Shown here piece after piece: positions 28,329 to 39,626 of a stretch of 64,000 bases of DNA; the stretch's first letter is position 1; each line of letters opens with the position of its first letter. The DNA is from Polyodon spathula. Its lineage: Eukaryota > Chordata > Actinopteri > Acipenseriformes > Polyodontidae. Under the pieces are notes generated by a model that ran no database searches, was not told the DNA's origin, and saw only the letters and a list, made by a program, of their open reading frames with translations. The translations under genes were made by a program, and so were the position numbers. The stretch spans positions 65,978,645 to 66,042,644 of the forward strand of contig NC_054537.1 of NCBI RefSeq assembly GCF_017654505.1, written 5' to 3'.

Positions 28329-29173
28329 GGGTTCCGAAAAATAGCGTTATACATCCTCACGTGTTGCTACAGCTGTTTAAAAAACATACCTGTCATTTTT
28401 ATTTTCATTGTTAACATCCTTTTTACACTTCTATCTCTATTTCAAAGCTATTTTCAAAATGGCTGGTATAGTGCTCTGTGGTTTGACATCTATCCTCTAA
28501 ATTAGTGGATCTCAAGCCCGGTCCTGAGGACCCACTGTGTCTGCTGGTTTTCATTCCAACTGAGCTCTCAATTACTTAACTAGACACTTAATTGAACTAA
28601 TCATTTACTTAATTAGGCCTTTTTAATTGTTTTCAGCTCTTAAACTGTTTAAATTTAGCTATAATATTTTATAAGTAACTTAAACTCTGAAAACGTTTAA
28701 GAGCTGAAAACAGTTAAAAAGGTCTAATTAAGCAAATAATTAGGTCAATTAAGGGTTTAGTTAAGTAATTGAGAGCTCAGTTGGCATGAATCACTGCAGG
28801 AAGAGCGATGATTTAAAAAAAAATAAAAAGAAAAAAGAAACATAACACATGCTTTGGCTTTTCTGTTCCAAACCACATCATGGATCGTTATTGCTGGGCT
28901 ACCTGTTTGACAATGTAGGCAATAATCCTTACATCATCAGTGCCCTAGAGCAGCCATTTTGAAAAGAGCTTTGAAACAGAGTTTAAAGTTATGTGTAAAA
29001 AGTTGTGAGGATGTTAACAATAAAAAATAAAAAAAAAATAAAAAAAATACAGGTATGTTATTTAAACAGTTGTACCTGCACGTGTGGATGTATAATGCTA
29101 TATTACAGGTGTGTTATTTAAACAGTTGTAGCAGCATGTGGGGATGTATAACACTACATTTTTTCAGAACCCC
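28329..29173. mobile_element. fold-back MITE, family B, copy 2 (interrupted)
   Basis: The left end GGGTTCCGAAAAATAGCG and right end TTTTTTCAGAACCCC are inverted. The arms match copy 1 (24894-25372) in reverse order: TTTGACAATGTAGGCAATA and the TTTTCATTGTTAACAT motif recur. The right arm contains a tandem duplication of about 58 bases (TTATTTAAACAGTTGTA occurs twice, near 29058 and 29113). The centre, which in copy 1 reads CTCTAAATCACTGCAGG on the minus strand, is split by another fold-back element at about 28503-28787. Confidence 0.83.
28503..28787. mobile_element. fold-back MITE, family A (hAT-like), nested
   Basis: The left arm (CCGGTCCTGAGGACCC, GAGCTCTCAATTACTTAACT, ATTAGGCCTTTTTAATTG) pairs with a right arm reading AGTTAAGTAATTGAGAGCTC. 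The outermost ~45 bases of the right arm are missing, compared with the complete copy at 39290-39626. It sits inside family B copy 2. Confidence 0.8.
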
Positions 29174-30360
29174 GCTACTCTAAGGATTACAATTCATGGC
29201 CTTATAAACAAACCTGTTTGCTTCTCTGCTTTATATTACTTAATATGGAATTTTACGACTGGAGTAAACGCTTTGAAAACATGGCCCTCTGTGTCTACAC
29301 AGCGTGAAATTTCTCAAATATAAACTAATGCTAATGCAGTGGAAGTCTGAGTGTGCAAAGCAAGACAGTACATGGCAAGCTTCCAACAACTGGCACATAA
29401 CCTGGCACTCATGCTGAGCGACATTAAGACATGAACATCTCTTCACTGCTGCTGGCTGCTTGTGGTTGTTTGTGGGAGATGGTTTAGATTAATAAAAAAA
29501 CAAAACATTGCCAATTTAGTGGGCCTTACTCTACATTTTTGACATATAATCATCAGAGATACAAGCTAAAACAGCTAACTCCTATGAAAGAAGAGTACCA
29601 TGTTGAGGATTCATACACATTATTACATTGGTCTCCTTTACTAAATTAACTCATTGATCTACAAGAAATTCTCTCCTTAGCTGACACACATAATTTTCAA
29701 TTTCTGTTGCGTTCCTCAACTTTGTCTGCATATATACTGATAAGTATTTTTTATAAAGAGGAAAGTTGTACAGTCAAAATACACTGTTGTTAACTGTACA
29801 GACTCAATGGACTATGCACTTTACTGGCTATTCTGTGTGCACAAATGGCATATAAATGGCAGGTTACCACATATCCCTGCTTTTATAGAATGCAGTGTAA
29901 TAATACACACAAATTAGGCTGTTTATTTGAATACTCATTCACAGTTACTCGTGTAAAAAATGAAATCTGAATATAAAAAAAAAAAAAAAAAAAAACACAT
30001 AATGGGGCAGATTTTCAAAATGTTTACTTCTGTCTTCAATTAACTTATTTTCTGAAAGAGTAAAATTCACATTAATGTTACAAAACAAACAACTTGAGAT
30101 TGCTTAAGAGACAATTACAACCTGTGAATGATTTAAATATCCCTACAGTCTTGATTATTAATGTAGGGCCCTTTGTGTACTAAGGTTATGGAAATAAAAC
30201 ATCTACTGTTACAGCGCATATGAGTCTCTGGTGTATTTATACTCCTACAAACCTGATTTAGATCAGAATGGGACAAAAGTGGCCTGGCCTGTCCAAGTAT
30301 TTGGTGCAATCATGAACCCCTTGAATTATATTACTCTTTACTCCATTCAAAATAGGTAAT
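29174..30360. other. intron sequence, nothing recognised
   Basis: AT-rich with a poly(A) run near 29976-29995. No gene or classifiable repeat seen. Confidence 0.5.
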
Positions 30361-30600
30361 CAGTAAAAGCACTGTACCCTGCATGTGAACACACACACTC
30401 ACACCGAGGGCAATTTAGAGTGACCAAGCAACCTGAACAGCATGTCTTTGGACTGTGGGAAGAAACCAAAGTACCCAGAAAAAAAAACACAGGGAGAACA
30501 TGCAAACTCCACACAGACAGACCCCCTAGGCCAGATTTGAACCGAGGACCCTGGGGGTGTGAGGCAGCAGAGCTAACCACTACGCCACCGTGCTGCCCAA
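30361..30600 (-). mobile_element. tRNA-derived SINE
   Basis: On the minus strand the element starts GGGCAGCACGGTGGCGTAG. It has an RNA polymerase III box A (TGGCGTAGTGG, 30588-30578) and a box B (CGGTTCAAATC, 30544-30534), so the head is tRNA-like. The body continues GTGTGGAGTTTGCATGTTCT and CACAGTCCAAAGACATGCTG, the body of a SINE widespread in aquatic vertebrates and invertebrates. The 77-codon frame across it is not a gene. Confidence 0.85.
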
Positions 30601-30838
30601 AAAGAAAACTCTATACCAGGAAATTATGGTAGGAATGAGAACAATGATGGTTTGATAAAACATTTTAAAAAATTGAAAAAAAGAAAACTAAATTTTTTTG
30701 CTAAGAATGTACTGCTGTTATGTTAAAACTACACACTGGAGCCGCAAGGCTAACCTGATCGTTAATTTTTCAAACATGACAACACAACTAAATTGTACTT
30801 AAAATCAAACCAAGGACTTTTTGGCAGGCAGGTATGTA

Positions 30839-32674
30839 CAGTGGTTTGCAGAAGTATTCACCCCCAGCAAAGTTTTCACATTTTGTTGAGTGTACTCCAT
30901 GACGCTTTCAAATTAGACTTTACATGTAGAATGTACACAAATTACTCCACGTTGATCAAGTTAAAAAATAAGTAAGATTTACAGAGAAAAACAGATTAAT
31001 CTCAGTTGCCCTAAATTAGCTCAGGTGCAAATGATTTGTTTGAAAGGTCATAAAATGGTTTCAGCCTGTGTGTACTCAAAGTGGTTTAACTTGCAGATAA
31101 TTTCCCTCAGGTATATAATGAATTTCATGAATTCTCACATAGTGATCTAACAAACCATGAAAACCAAGGAGCTTTCAAAACAAGTCAGGGATAAAGTGGT
31201 AGAGAGACAAAGAGCAAGAGAAGGGTATAAGAAAATTTCAAAAAAGGTGCTGATTATCCCTCTCAGCACAGTGAAGTCCATCATTTGAAGTAGAAGATGC
31301 AATACCACCTGGACACTATCCAGGTCAGGCCGCCCTCCCAAACTGAGCAGCCGGGCAAGCAGGAAACTGGTTTGGGATATCACTCTGAAGCCAACAATGA
31401 CCTTGAGAGATCTGCAAAGTTCTGTTCAAAGTTATCGGGAACTTCTCTTCAGTAGGGACTGGGACGCTTGTCAGGATAGAAGGGAGAATGGATGGTGCAA
31501 TGTACAGGTGAATTCTTGAGGAGAACCTATTTGAGTCAGCCAAGACTCTGACACTGGGGAGGAAATTCACATTTCAGCAGTACAATGACTCGAAGCACAA
31601 AGCCAAAGCCACACTGGAGTGGTTGAACAAGAAGAGAATTAATGTTCTTGAGTGGTCCAGTCAAAGTCCTGACTTGCATCCAATCGAAAATTGAAAAGTG
31701 TTGAATTTAAATCAAGGGAAGTAATGTTAAAACTGTACAATGCACTAGTAAGACCTCATCTTGAATATTGTGTGCAGTTCTGGTCACCTTGCTATAAAAA
31801 AGATATTGCTGCTCTAGAAAGAGTGCAAAGAAGAGCGACCAGAATTATTCCGGGCTTAAAAGGCATGTCATATGCAGACAGGCTAAAAGAATTGAATCTG
31901 TTCAGTCTTGAACAAAGAAGACTACGTGGCGACCTAATTCAAGCATTCAAAATTCTAAAAGGTATTGACAGTGTCGACCCAAGGGACTTTTTCAGCCTGA
32001 AAAAAGAAACAAGGACCAGGGGTCACAAATGGAGATTAGACAAAGGGGCATTCAGAACAGAAAATAGGAGACACTTTTTTACACAGAGAATTGTGAGGGT
32101 CTGGAATCAACTCCCCAGTAATGTTGTTGAAGCTGACACCCTGGGATCCTTCAAGAAGCTGCTTGATGAGATTTTGGGATCAATAAGCTACTAACAACCA
32201 AACGAGCAAGATGGGTCGAATGGCCTCCTCTCGTTTGTAAACTTTCTTATGTTCTTATGTTCTTATGAAAATGTATGGCAAGGCTTGAAGATTGCAGTCC
32301 ACCAACGATCCCCAACAAACTTATCAGAACTGGAGCAATTTTCCCGTGAAGAATAGGCAAAAATGTCACCCTCCTACCATGCAATGTTAGTAGAGACCTA
32401 TCCAAAAAGACTCATAGCAGTTATTGCTGAAAAAGGTGCTTCTACCAAGTACTGACTTAGGGGCTGAATACTTATGCAACCAGTAAATTTCATTTTGTAC
32501 ATTTTCTTTGCAAGTTTTGCTGACATTTAACCTCCTCCTCATATAACAGTGTTCAGTTTAACCACTAAAGCTTTGAATAAAAAAAATTTTGTTTGAAAAA
32601 CTGTGCATAGATTATTTGTAATTCAACAAAATGTGACATTATTGGTAGGGGATGAATACTTTTGCAAACCACTG
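30839..32674 (+). mobile_element. Tc1-like transposon, complete ends, carrying a CR1 insertion
   Basis: The ends CAGTGGTTTGCAGAAGTATT (30839) and ATACTTTTGCAAACCACTG (ending 32674) are inverted repeats, each flanked by TA. The plus strand encodes a decayed transposase. It starts MKTKELSKQVRDKV at 31158, runs through KKISKKVLIIPLSTVKSII to an early stop, and later gives [20 protein letters not shown] and [13 protein letters not shown]. The catalytic QDNA motif has become QYND. After the CR1 insertion (31692-32267) the C-terminus resumes VWQGLKIAVHQRSPTNLSEL and ends with the GVST-type tail before ACTTAGGGGCTGAATACT. Without the insertion it is about 1.26 kb long. Confidence 0.92.
31692..32267 (+). 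pseudogene. CR1-like LINE 3' end inserted in Tc1 transposon
   Basis: An open frame of about 167 codons gives the thumb and C-terminus of a CR1-like reverse transcriptase: LKLYNALVRPHLEYCVQFWS, RRATRIIPGLKGMSYADRL, FSLEQRRLRGDLIQAFKI, and VRVWNQLPSNVV near the end. It terminates with a natural stop at about 32194. The 3' end is three copies of the octamer TTCTTATG, a CR1-type tail. The element is 5'-truncated, as usual. The frame is intact and the flanks repeat AAAAT, so it is the younger insertion in this pair. Confidence 0.9.
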
Positions 32675-32711
32675 TAAGTAACCTGATCATAAAAATAAGT
32701 GATTTGTTATT

Positions 32712-33530
32712 TTAAAATACAACACATTTGTAAGTACTATGAACAATTAGAATACTGCCAAACATTACTGTCAGTGTGTCCCAGATGTGCTCTATAAGGT
32801 TTAGGTCAGGGGAGATTGAAGGCCAAGGTAAACAATTGATTTGGTGCAGCTGGAGGAAATCAGTCAACACCCGAGCCCAATGTGTTCTACCATTATCGTC
32901 CATGAGGATGAAACCATGTTCATGCCGCTGCGCAAATGGGACAACTACTGGTCTGACATTGTCAAGGCAGGCCTGTCCTGTGCCTGTCCCTTCCAGGGCA
33001 TGCAGCTTAGTTTCACCGGTTGTGGTGATCCCAGCCCAAACCATAAATGACCCTCCTCCATACCTCCTTTGGCATACCATTTTGCAGTCAATGTAATGTT
33101 TCCAAGAAGAAACTGATTCACCAGACCACAAGACATTGGCCCAATTTGCTACTGTCTACCCTTGATGGTTGAGCCTGATGTTGGTGACTCGTCAAAGGAA
33201 TGTAGGGGCGTGTAGACAATTTCTGATTTCTAGTGTGATTACTCAGGGCTAGATTGACAAGTCTTCTATCCTGTCTGCCATTGATCACTTTTGGCTGTCC
33301 ACTTCGAGGTCTGTTGAATGTCCGACTGTCTGTACTTCTCCCACAACTGCTAACCATAGACTGCGCAATGCTCAACGTCTGTGCTACAACAGCTTGCTTA
33401 GTGCCAGTTTCTAACATGGTGACCACTACAATGGCACAACATTCAATAATCTGCACAGGAAAATGCAATTCTGCCTCAGGGGTCTTCACTTGACAGTGAT
33501 TGGGAACATGTAGCAAGGGCAATACAGAAA
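32712..33530 (-). pseudogene. Tc1-like transposase remnant, second subfamily
   Basis: The minus strand gives, from 33522, ETGTKQAVVAQTLSIAQSMV, then the linker RPRSGQPKVINGRQDRRLVN. In another frame from ~33131 it gives ESVSSWKHYIDCKMVCQRR, GGGSFMVWAGITTTGETKLH, GFILMDDNGRTHWARV (second Asp block) and WPSISPDLNLIEHIWDTL (third Asp block). Part of the region between the N-terminal domain and the first Asp is missing and there is at least one frame change. It starts only about 40 bases beyond the preceding Tc1 element but is a different subfamily. Terminal repeats were not located. Confidence 0.87.
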
Positions 33531-34115
33531 CTGCTGGGTTTTTTTTTTTTTTGTTGTTTTTATTTGACTATCGAGAACTTTAACTTTTTGAGAGCAGTGT
33601 AATTTCTACCACTTTTATAAAGCAGTTAACTGGCTATGCCTACAGTAACTGACAAATGTTAGATATTTTCCTCAGGGTAAATTCCATTAAAAAAAAGTTA
33701 AAAAGTCAAACCAAACATTATCAACCAATCTAGCACTCACTTGAAAGCAATTTGAAATCTGTTATTTCCCATCAGTTGCAGAAAGAGATCAAACCACTTT
33801 CAACTGGGTCTTGGTAAGCCCCAGTTAGGATTGCGGACTGGCAGAACTTACCATATTGCATTGATTGTTACTGAAAATGCGTCCACTGCAAAGGATGCAC
33901 AAGTCCTAGGACAGCAGAAGAAAAAACATCTAGGCTGAACAGAGGGCATTGAATGATAACATAAGGAAATATTACAGTAAAGTGCATTTACTTAGACATG
34001 CCAATTACACAAAAAAGTTAAACATATACCGGAATCCACTCCTTTAAAATAGATAATAGATAAAGCAACATTAGTTAGATAAAGCAACATTAGATTTTAT
34101 ATCTATTATGGGCAA
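33531..34115. other. intron sequence, nothing recognised
   Basis: Starts with a poly(T) run (about 33541-33553). No gene or repeat family recognised. Confidence 0.5.
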
Positions 34116-34951
34116 ACCCCGAAATGCGGGCAATTCGCGGATTGCCCGCTGGCTTTGGACAAAGCGCGAAATAAAAATTAAAATAGCTTATTTCGGGCTC
34201 TGACCGGGCAAACTGCGGTCTGTCCACTGCTTCTCGGGCAGTCTAAATCGTTCCCTCTGTTCTTTCATTCTTGTTCTGAGTGACAGACAGACCTTCCCTC
34301 TGTTCTTTCACTACTCTCTGAGGGACAGGCAGACCTGCCTAACCTCCGGATTTTCCCTTCAGTCTCAGGGTCGGTTTGGGTTCTGTCGTGAAGTCTCCGG
34401 GTGTTTGGGGATTTGCCGCTGAACAAAACAAAATCCCAACCTTAGGTGCTTAAATATAATGACCAAGTCCCTCCCCTTGGTGCTATAAATGGTTGTTTCA
34501 AGTTCTATTATAAAAAGGACAGTATTTTTAATTAAGGAGTTGTATTTAGCTGTCTAATCAGAGAGATGGATGCAGTTACTGGGTGAAACATCAATGATTA
34601 GCGAGCGTTCTCAGCGGAGTGACTGAGAGTATACGTTAATTATGTAATAATATGTTTTAATAATATGTTTCAAATAAATTAGTCTTACATATCTTATTAA
34701 TTATTTTATATAGTCAACATAAATACTTTTTTTTTCTGAAACCGGCCTTCCTGTGGAATTTTTGTGAGTGCGTGAGTGAGTGACTGACTGACTACGCTAC
34801 TCAGGTAGGCAGGTCAAACAAGCAGTTTAATCATAGCTCTGTCTCTGTCCCCTGAAAACATAAACTGAAAGGTCTTTGAGATTCATTTTGGACTTTGACC
34901 GGGCAATTCGCAAATCGCCTAGGCAACCTGCGAATTGCCCAGTTTCGGGGT
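34116..34951. mobile_element. unclassified non-autonomous DNA transposon with TIRs
   Basis: The left end ACCCCGAAATGCGGGCAATT and the right end, read inward on the minus strand, ACCCCGAAACTGGGCAATTC, are inverted repeats in GC-richer DNA than the surroundings. GGGCAA motifs recur under both ends (34128, 34145 inverted, 34206; 34900-34940 in both orientations), some forming local hairpins, as transposase binding sites often do. An imperfect tandem duplication of ~45 bases lies at 34250-34342 (each copy starts TTCCCTCTGTTCTTTCA). There is no ORF of note. Flanking CTATTATGG and CTATCTATGG hint at a target duplication that I could not define exactly. Confidence 0.65.
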
Positions 34952-37694
34952 CTACTATCTATGGTTCAGGGTTTCTTTCTGTAGCTTTGTTACAGTACAT
35001 AGAAAATACTTATGAGTGTTAATTTCTGACCATAACCATCATGATATACTAGAGAACACTGGGATACGTAAAGGACATGAAAATAGGTTAACAAAGTTTA
35101 AAGTTGTATTGCTAAATGTAGTTCATAATGCAAAAACTAATATGGTTTCTAATATCGCTTTTTTTTTTTTTTACTGAACCTATATTCCTGCAATTGCTTA
35201 TTTTCTTCAGATATTATGATATGTTTTCAGGAATCTGAACTCCCAGTTTCCAAGAGAGCTCGACAGCTCACTGATTCTATATCACACTACCCTTCAATTA
35301 ACACACAGCTAAAGCAATGTGTTTCACATCCTCGTTTTCCTTTATTTAGACTCACGGCAACAAATAGAAAATCAGCCCTGAGTATTTTATGAACCCCTAC
35401 AAAGAACAAAAAAACTAAGACGGTGCAAACTGGATCAGAATCACAGAATGTACAGTACCTCACAATTCTATTTGAACAATCGTCATTTTACAACAGTTCT
35501 ACAATATATACTGCTGGGTGGAAATGCATGATTTAAATGAATAGGAAATATCAGCATCTCTGGAACATAAAGCCACAGTACACAAGTGGTTTATACTTTT
35601 CACTTAGCAGGGTCTTTTCAATTAACATCCACAAACCTTCCCACTATCTACTGTTGAGGACCCACCAGCAGTAGACCCCCACCCTAACAGAGAGATAGCT
35701 ATGGTACAAGGGGATACGGATGAATTTCTCTCATGGGCTGTCCTGAATCCTAAATCTAAGCTAAAAAAATGTATTAAAGTAAAAAAAAAAAGTATTGTTG
35801 GGAATTGTGATTTGTATTGTACAGTGTTTATTCGTTAAACATTGCTGATTCATTAGCAGTCAAACTCATGGTGTCTGTAGACCTTAAGGTAAATAATAAA
35901 TGCCATGCTGGCATATCAATCACATAGCCTGTGCAGGCAAAAATTAACATTGTACATTAATTAAGAGGTACGAGAATTGGTTTGAAAATGCTACATCTGA
36001 ATAAAGAAAAGCAAACAGGAGCAATACAGAAAAGTATTGCAATGTTACGTCCACTTTATTAAACTATCTGTTAAATTTTGCAGATGGAAATAAAGTAGAA
36101 CGTAGAAAGCCAAAATGTTAATCATACTCCTTTTAGGTGGATATACACTGCCACACTGAATAAAAAAGAAAGGACATAATTAAGAAAGATGACTGCAAAT
36201 ACTTGAGGAAAAGAAACAGCTCATTCATTAGATTTGTTTGTTGCTGGTAATAATCAACCCTCATATGCACTCCAACATGAATTGAAATAAATAAATCAAC
36301 TTTTCAATTACTGCATTTTAAAAATCAGTCACATTTTTTTTTTTTGTTTCAGGGGGAGGAAGAGGGTTTGCATGACCTATTAATGGCACAGGTAACTAAT
36401 AACAAAATAAAATTGTATTCAATGACAAATTTGTCAAATAGATCAATAACTAATAACATATTTGAAAGCACACACTTTAATACATTTTGCATTTGCACTC
36501 AAATCCAGACATTGTATCAGAAAAGGAGTGAGATTAAAATATATAGTAATGTATGCTGACCGTGTTACACTTACATTACATGTTATATTATGCTTAACCA
36601 CTTAACAGTGAAATGTTCTGCATTTCATTCATTTGAGTTGGGGAGATGCCCACCTCCTGAAGGACAAACACTCCTCTCATCTTTAGTAAATGCCTGCCAT
36701 TTATTTTCTGTAGTTAATCAATGACCGAGGCCTTGTGCACTATATTAATCAATGACCACAGCTCTGTAATCTGGGGGTGGGTCATTCATTCTGAGAGGGT
36801 TGACGTCACTCACCCACCAAGAGGAGCTTACGGTAAATACCTTCTTACCAAAGTTTCTCTAGCCACATCCTGTCGTGAGACCTTGGTTATATTGTAAAAC
36901 CAATGGCCTGTTACTTTCTATATCATTTTAATATTTTCTTCACACAAGCACACAACATATTTTCACTTTCCAGAAGAACTATATTTTGCCAGAGTTTCTT
37001 GACAAACCTAACTCATTTTTCTGTATTTCAGCTATTTAATGATATGCAGCTATTTCAAATACATTACTAAATTACATCTCCATCCTAGACTAGAGTTGGA
37101 GCTGCAACCCACAATGAACCAGGAAGCAGCAGCAACTTTGTGTATAGTGTTGTCTTTGTAATATCAGCATATTCCAAACTGGAGTATAAAAAACAAGCAA
37201 AGGACCTTCAACCCAAGAAAAATATGTATTTTTAAAAAGTTTTAAAATTTCAAGACTGTACTTTTCTGACAGATGGTGAATAATATTTGAGCCAGCATTT
37301 TGGCAAACATTTTATATTAAATATATTCATGCTTTCTGTCCAGGAGGAGAGTAGTTCCACTGATCTCTCATCTTTTTGCTAAATACTTTCCATCACAGGC
37401 AAAATTGAACATTAGCAAACCAGCAGGCTGCCCTTCATGCTGCTTTATGATGTTAGGCTTGGCTTGAAATTAAACAAGGATAGGAACATACTGTACTGTA
37501 CACCCACCACCAAAGCCTGCAAATATACATCTTGAGCCAGCAGTACCACAAAAAAGTAGAAGGCAATTGAAAATATATATGCCCTTAGAGCAAAATCAAA
37601 TAATCATGATCCAACTCCAACAGCTATTATACATTTTTCTGATAGGGTTAAAATGAGTAGCATACAGTTTGTAGGCCTATACTTAACAAAATAT
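34952..37694. other. intron sequence; contains one CRE-like palindrome
   Basis: No gene recognised in about 2.7 kb. The only notable motifs are TGACGTCA at 36801-36808, and a repeated TTAATCAATGACC (36715 and 36744) just upstream of it. Confidence 0.5.
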
Positions 37695-38780
37695 GCTATA
37701 TTTATTTATTTACATTTTTATAGAGCCTTTAGGCAAGGCACTTACAAGTTTAAACAAAACGGTACAATCAAGAACAATGGGTGAAAAATAATGTAATTAT
37801 ATTGGGCTAGGGTGGGGAGATACGGACCAGTTGCTTAAATGAAAGGAAAGGGCCACAGGCTAGGTCAGGGCCAGGAAAGCAGGGTCATAACAGGAAGTCA
37901 GGGGCCAGAAGTATCAATAGGATGGGCTAGGGAGAAGAAATGCTTTTTGAGAAAGGAGCGAAAAACTACGTAGTGTGGGTAACTGTTTTATGATAAGTGG
38001 GACAGAGGGGGACAATAGGGATTGGGAGCATAAGGGACGTAGGGGGACATAGTAGGTGATCAGTGCAGCCAGATAAGGTGGGGCAAGACCATGGAGAGAT
38101 TTATACACAAGGATAAGGAATCTGAACAGTCAGTGTTAATAGACAGAGCCAATGTAGCTGGAGAAGAAGAGGGGAGGTGTGGAAGGAGTGGGGGAGGTTG
38201 AATATGACACGGGCAGAGGCGTTTTGAATTTGCTGTAATGGTGTAAAAGCATAAAAGGGGGGGCCAAGGAGAAGGCAGTTGCAGTAGTTGAGGCAGGTGA
38301 AAATGAGAGAGTGGACCAGGAGTTCAGTAGCAGAAAAGGAAATGGAGGGGCGTATTTTGTGGATGTTGAATAGGTGGAAATGGCAGGTGCGTGTTATGGC
38401 CGAGAGGGTGGAAGTGAAGATGATGACGCGGTTACGAGCAGAGGGATGGACTGAGGGACAAGGGAAGGAATGAGATGGTGGGACAGGGTGGGGTTAAGGA
38501 GGAGAAAGGGAAGAAAAGGATTTCAGTTTTTGATGGATTGATGAGGAGGGATCAGAGTGCCATCCAAAATTGGATAGCAACCAAGCAAGCTGATATAAGG
38601 GCGGCAAGGTCAGGGGTAAAGGAAAGCTCAAAGAAAATTTGAGTGTCATCAGCAAAGAAATGATGTGGGATGTTAAATAAGGAACTAAGAGCTTCAAGGG
38701 GTGAGGTATCCAAGGACAGAGCCGAGAAATGTGGTTTCTTTCAGTTACACCAGGCAAGCCACACACAACATTTTTCATCC
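37695..38780 (-). pseudogene. L2-clade LINE 3' fragment
   Basis: The minus strand carries the C-terminal part of an L2-type reverse transcriptase in broken frames. Near 38660-38500 it reads SLLMTLKFSLSFPLP (altered YADDTQ block), followed by a region corresponding to the ISAWM...LQLNLSK segment. Near 38110-37910 it reads MYKSLHGLAPPYLAALITYY followed by VPLRPLCSQS and RSFSLLSQKAFLLPS, the conserved C-terminal thumb. The 3' end at about 37740-37700 has GTGCCTTGCCTAAAGGCTCT and a TAAATAAATA tail. It is 5'-truncated with several disruptions. Confidence 0.85.
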
Positions 38781-39289
38781 AAGTCATGTCAGAAATACTG
38801 TCAAAATATAGATAAGATATACTTCCAATTTTGTTGTACATTTTTGTGGCAAGACATTTACAAGATATCATGAATGTAGGCCTTTTGTTACTTATTTGTA
38901 TTTAGATCTGAGTGCACACACTACAAAAATGACAACAGTAACTTGGCTCTATTCAGCAGTTTAACATAATTAGATGTTAAATATACTAACCAGGTCTGCG
39001 TTCTCTTGAAACTATTTGAATAATAAATACAACCAACAGTGACTTAAGTGGAATGTAAAGGCAGTGCCTGTTATGATAAAAAGAAGCAAGGTACATTGGG
39101 AACTTCTCTTTGCTGACTGGCAATGGGATGTGTGAAGTTCACACAGCACAGTTAGAAGGTAGAATTATCTGTATGCATTCTGGTGGTCTCATCCTAATTT
39201 CCTAAAATTTGTAAGTGGACCGGCAGTGTAATGGCTTGCAAATGATTGATACCAATCTCAGACAGTAATCACCTCTAGAAAATCTAGCC

Positions 39290-39626
39290 CAGGGCTTCCC
39301 AACCCTGGTCCTGAGGACCCCATGTGGCTTCTGGTTTTCATTCCAATTGAGCTCTCAATTACTTAACTAGACCCTTAATTGAATTAATCATTTACTTAAC
39401 TAGAGCTTTTTAATTGCTCTTAGCCCCTACAAAGTTGCAGAGTTCAAGTTACTTATAAAATGTTATACCTAACTTGAAATCTGTAACTGTTTAAGAGTGA
39501 AACAAGTAAAACAGGCCTACTTAAGCAAATTATTAATTTAAGTAAGGGTTTAGTTAAGTAATTGAGAGCTTAGAATGAAAACCAGAAGACATATGGGGTC
39601 CCTAGGACCAGGTATGGGAAGTTCTG
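39290..39626. mobile_element. fold-back MITE, family A (hAT-like), complete copy
   Basis: The left end CAGGGCTTCCCAACCCTGGT and the right end, read inward, CAGAACTTCCCATACCTGGT are inverted. The arms continue complementary for over 100 bases (CTCTCAATTACTTAACTAGA against TTTAGTTAAGTAATTGAGAG). Ends of the CAG(N)G type, and partly matching 8-base flanks (ATCTAGCC and GTCTAGAC), suggest the hAT superfamily. No coding capacity. Confidence 0.82.
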
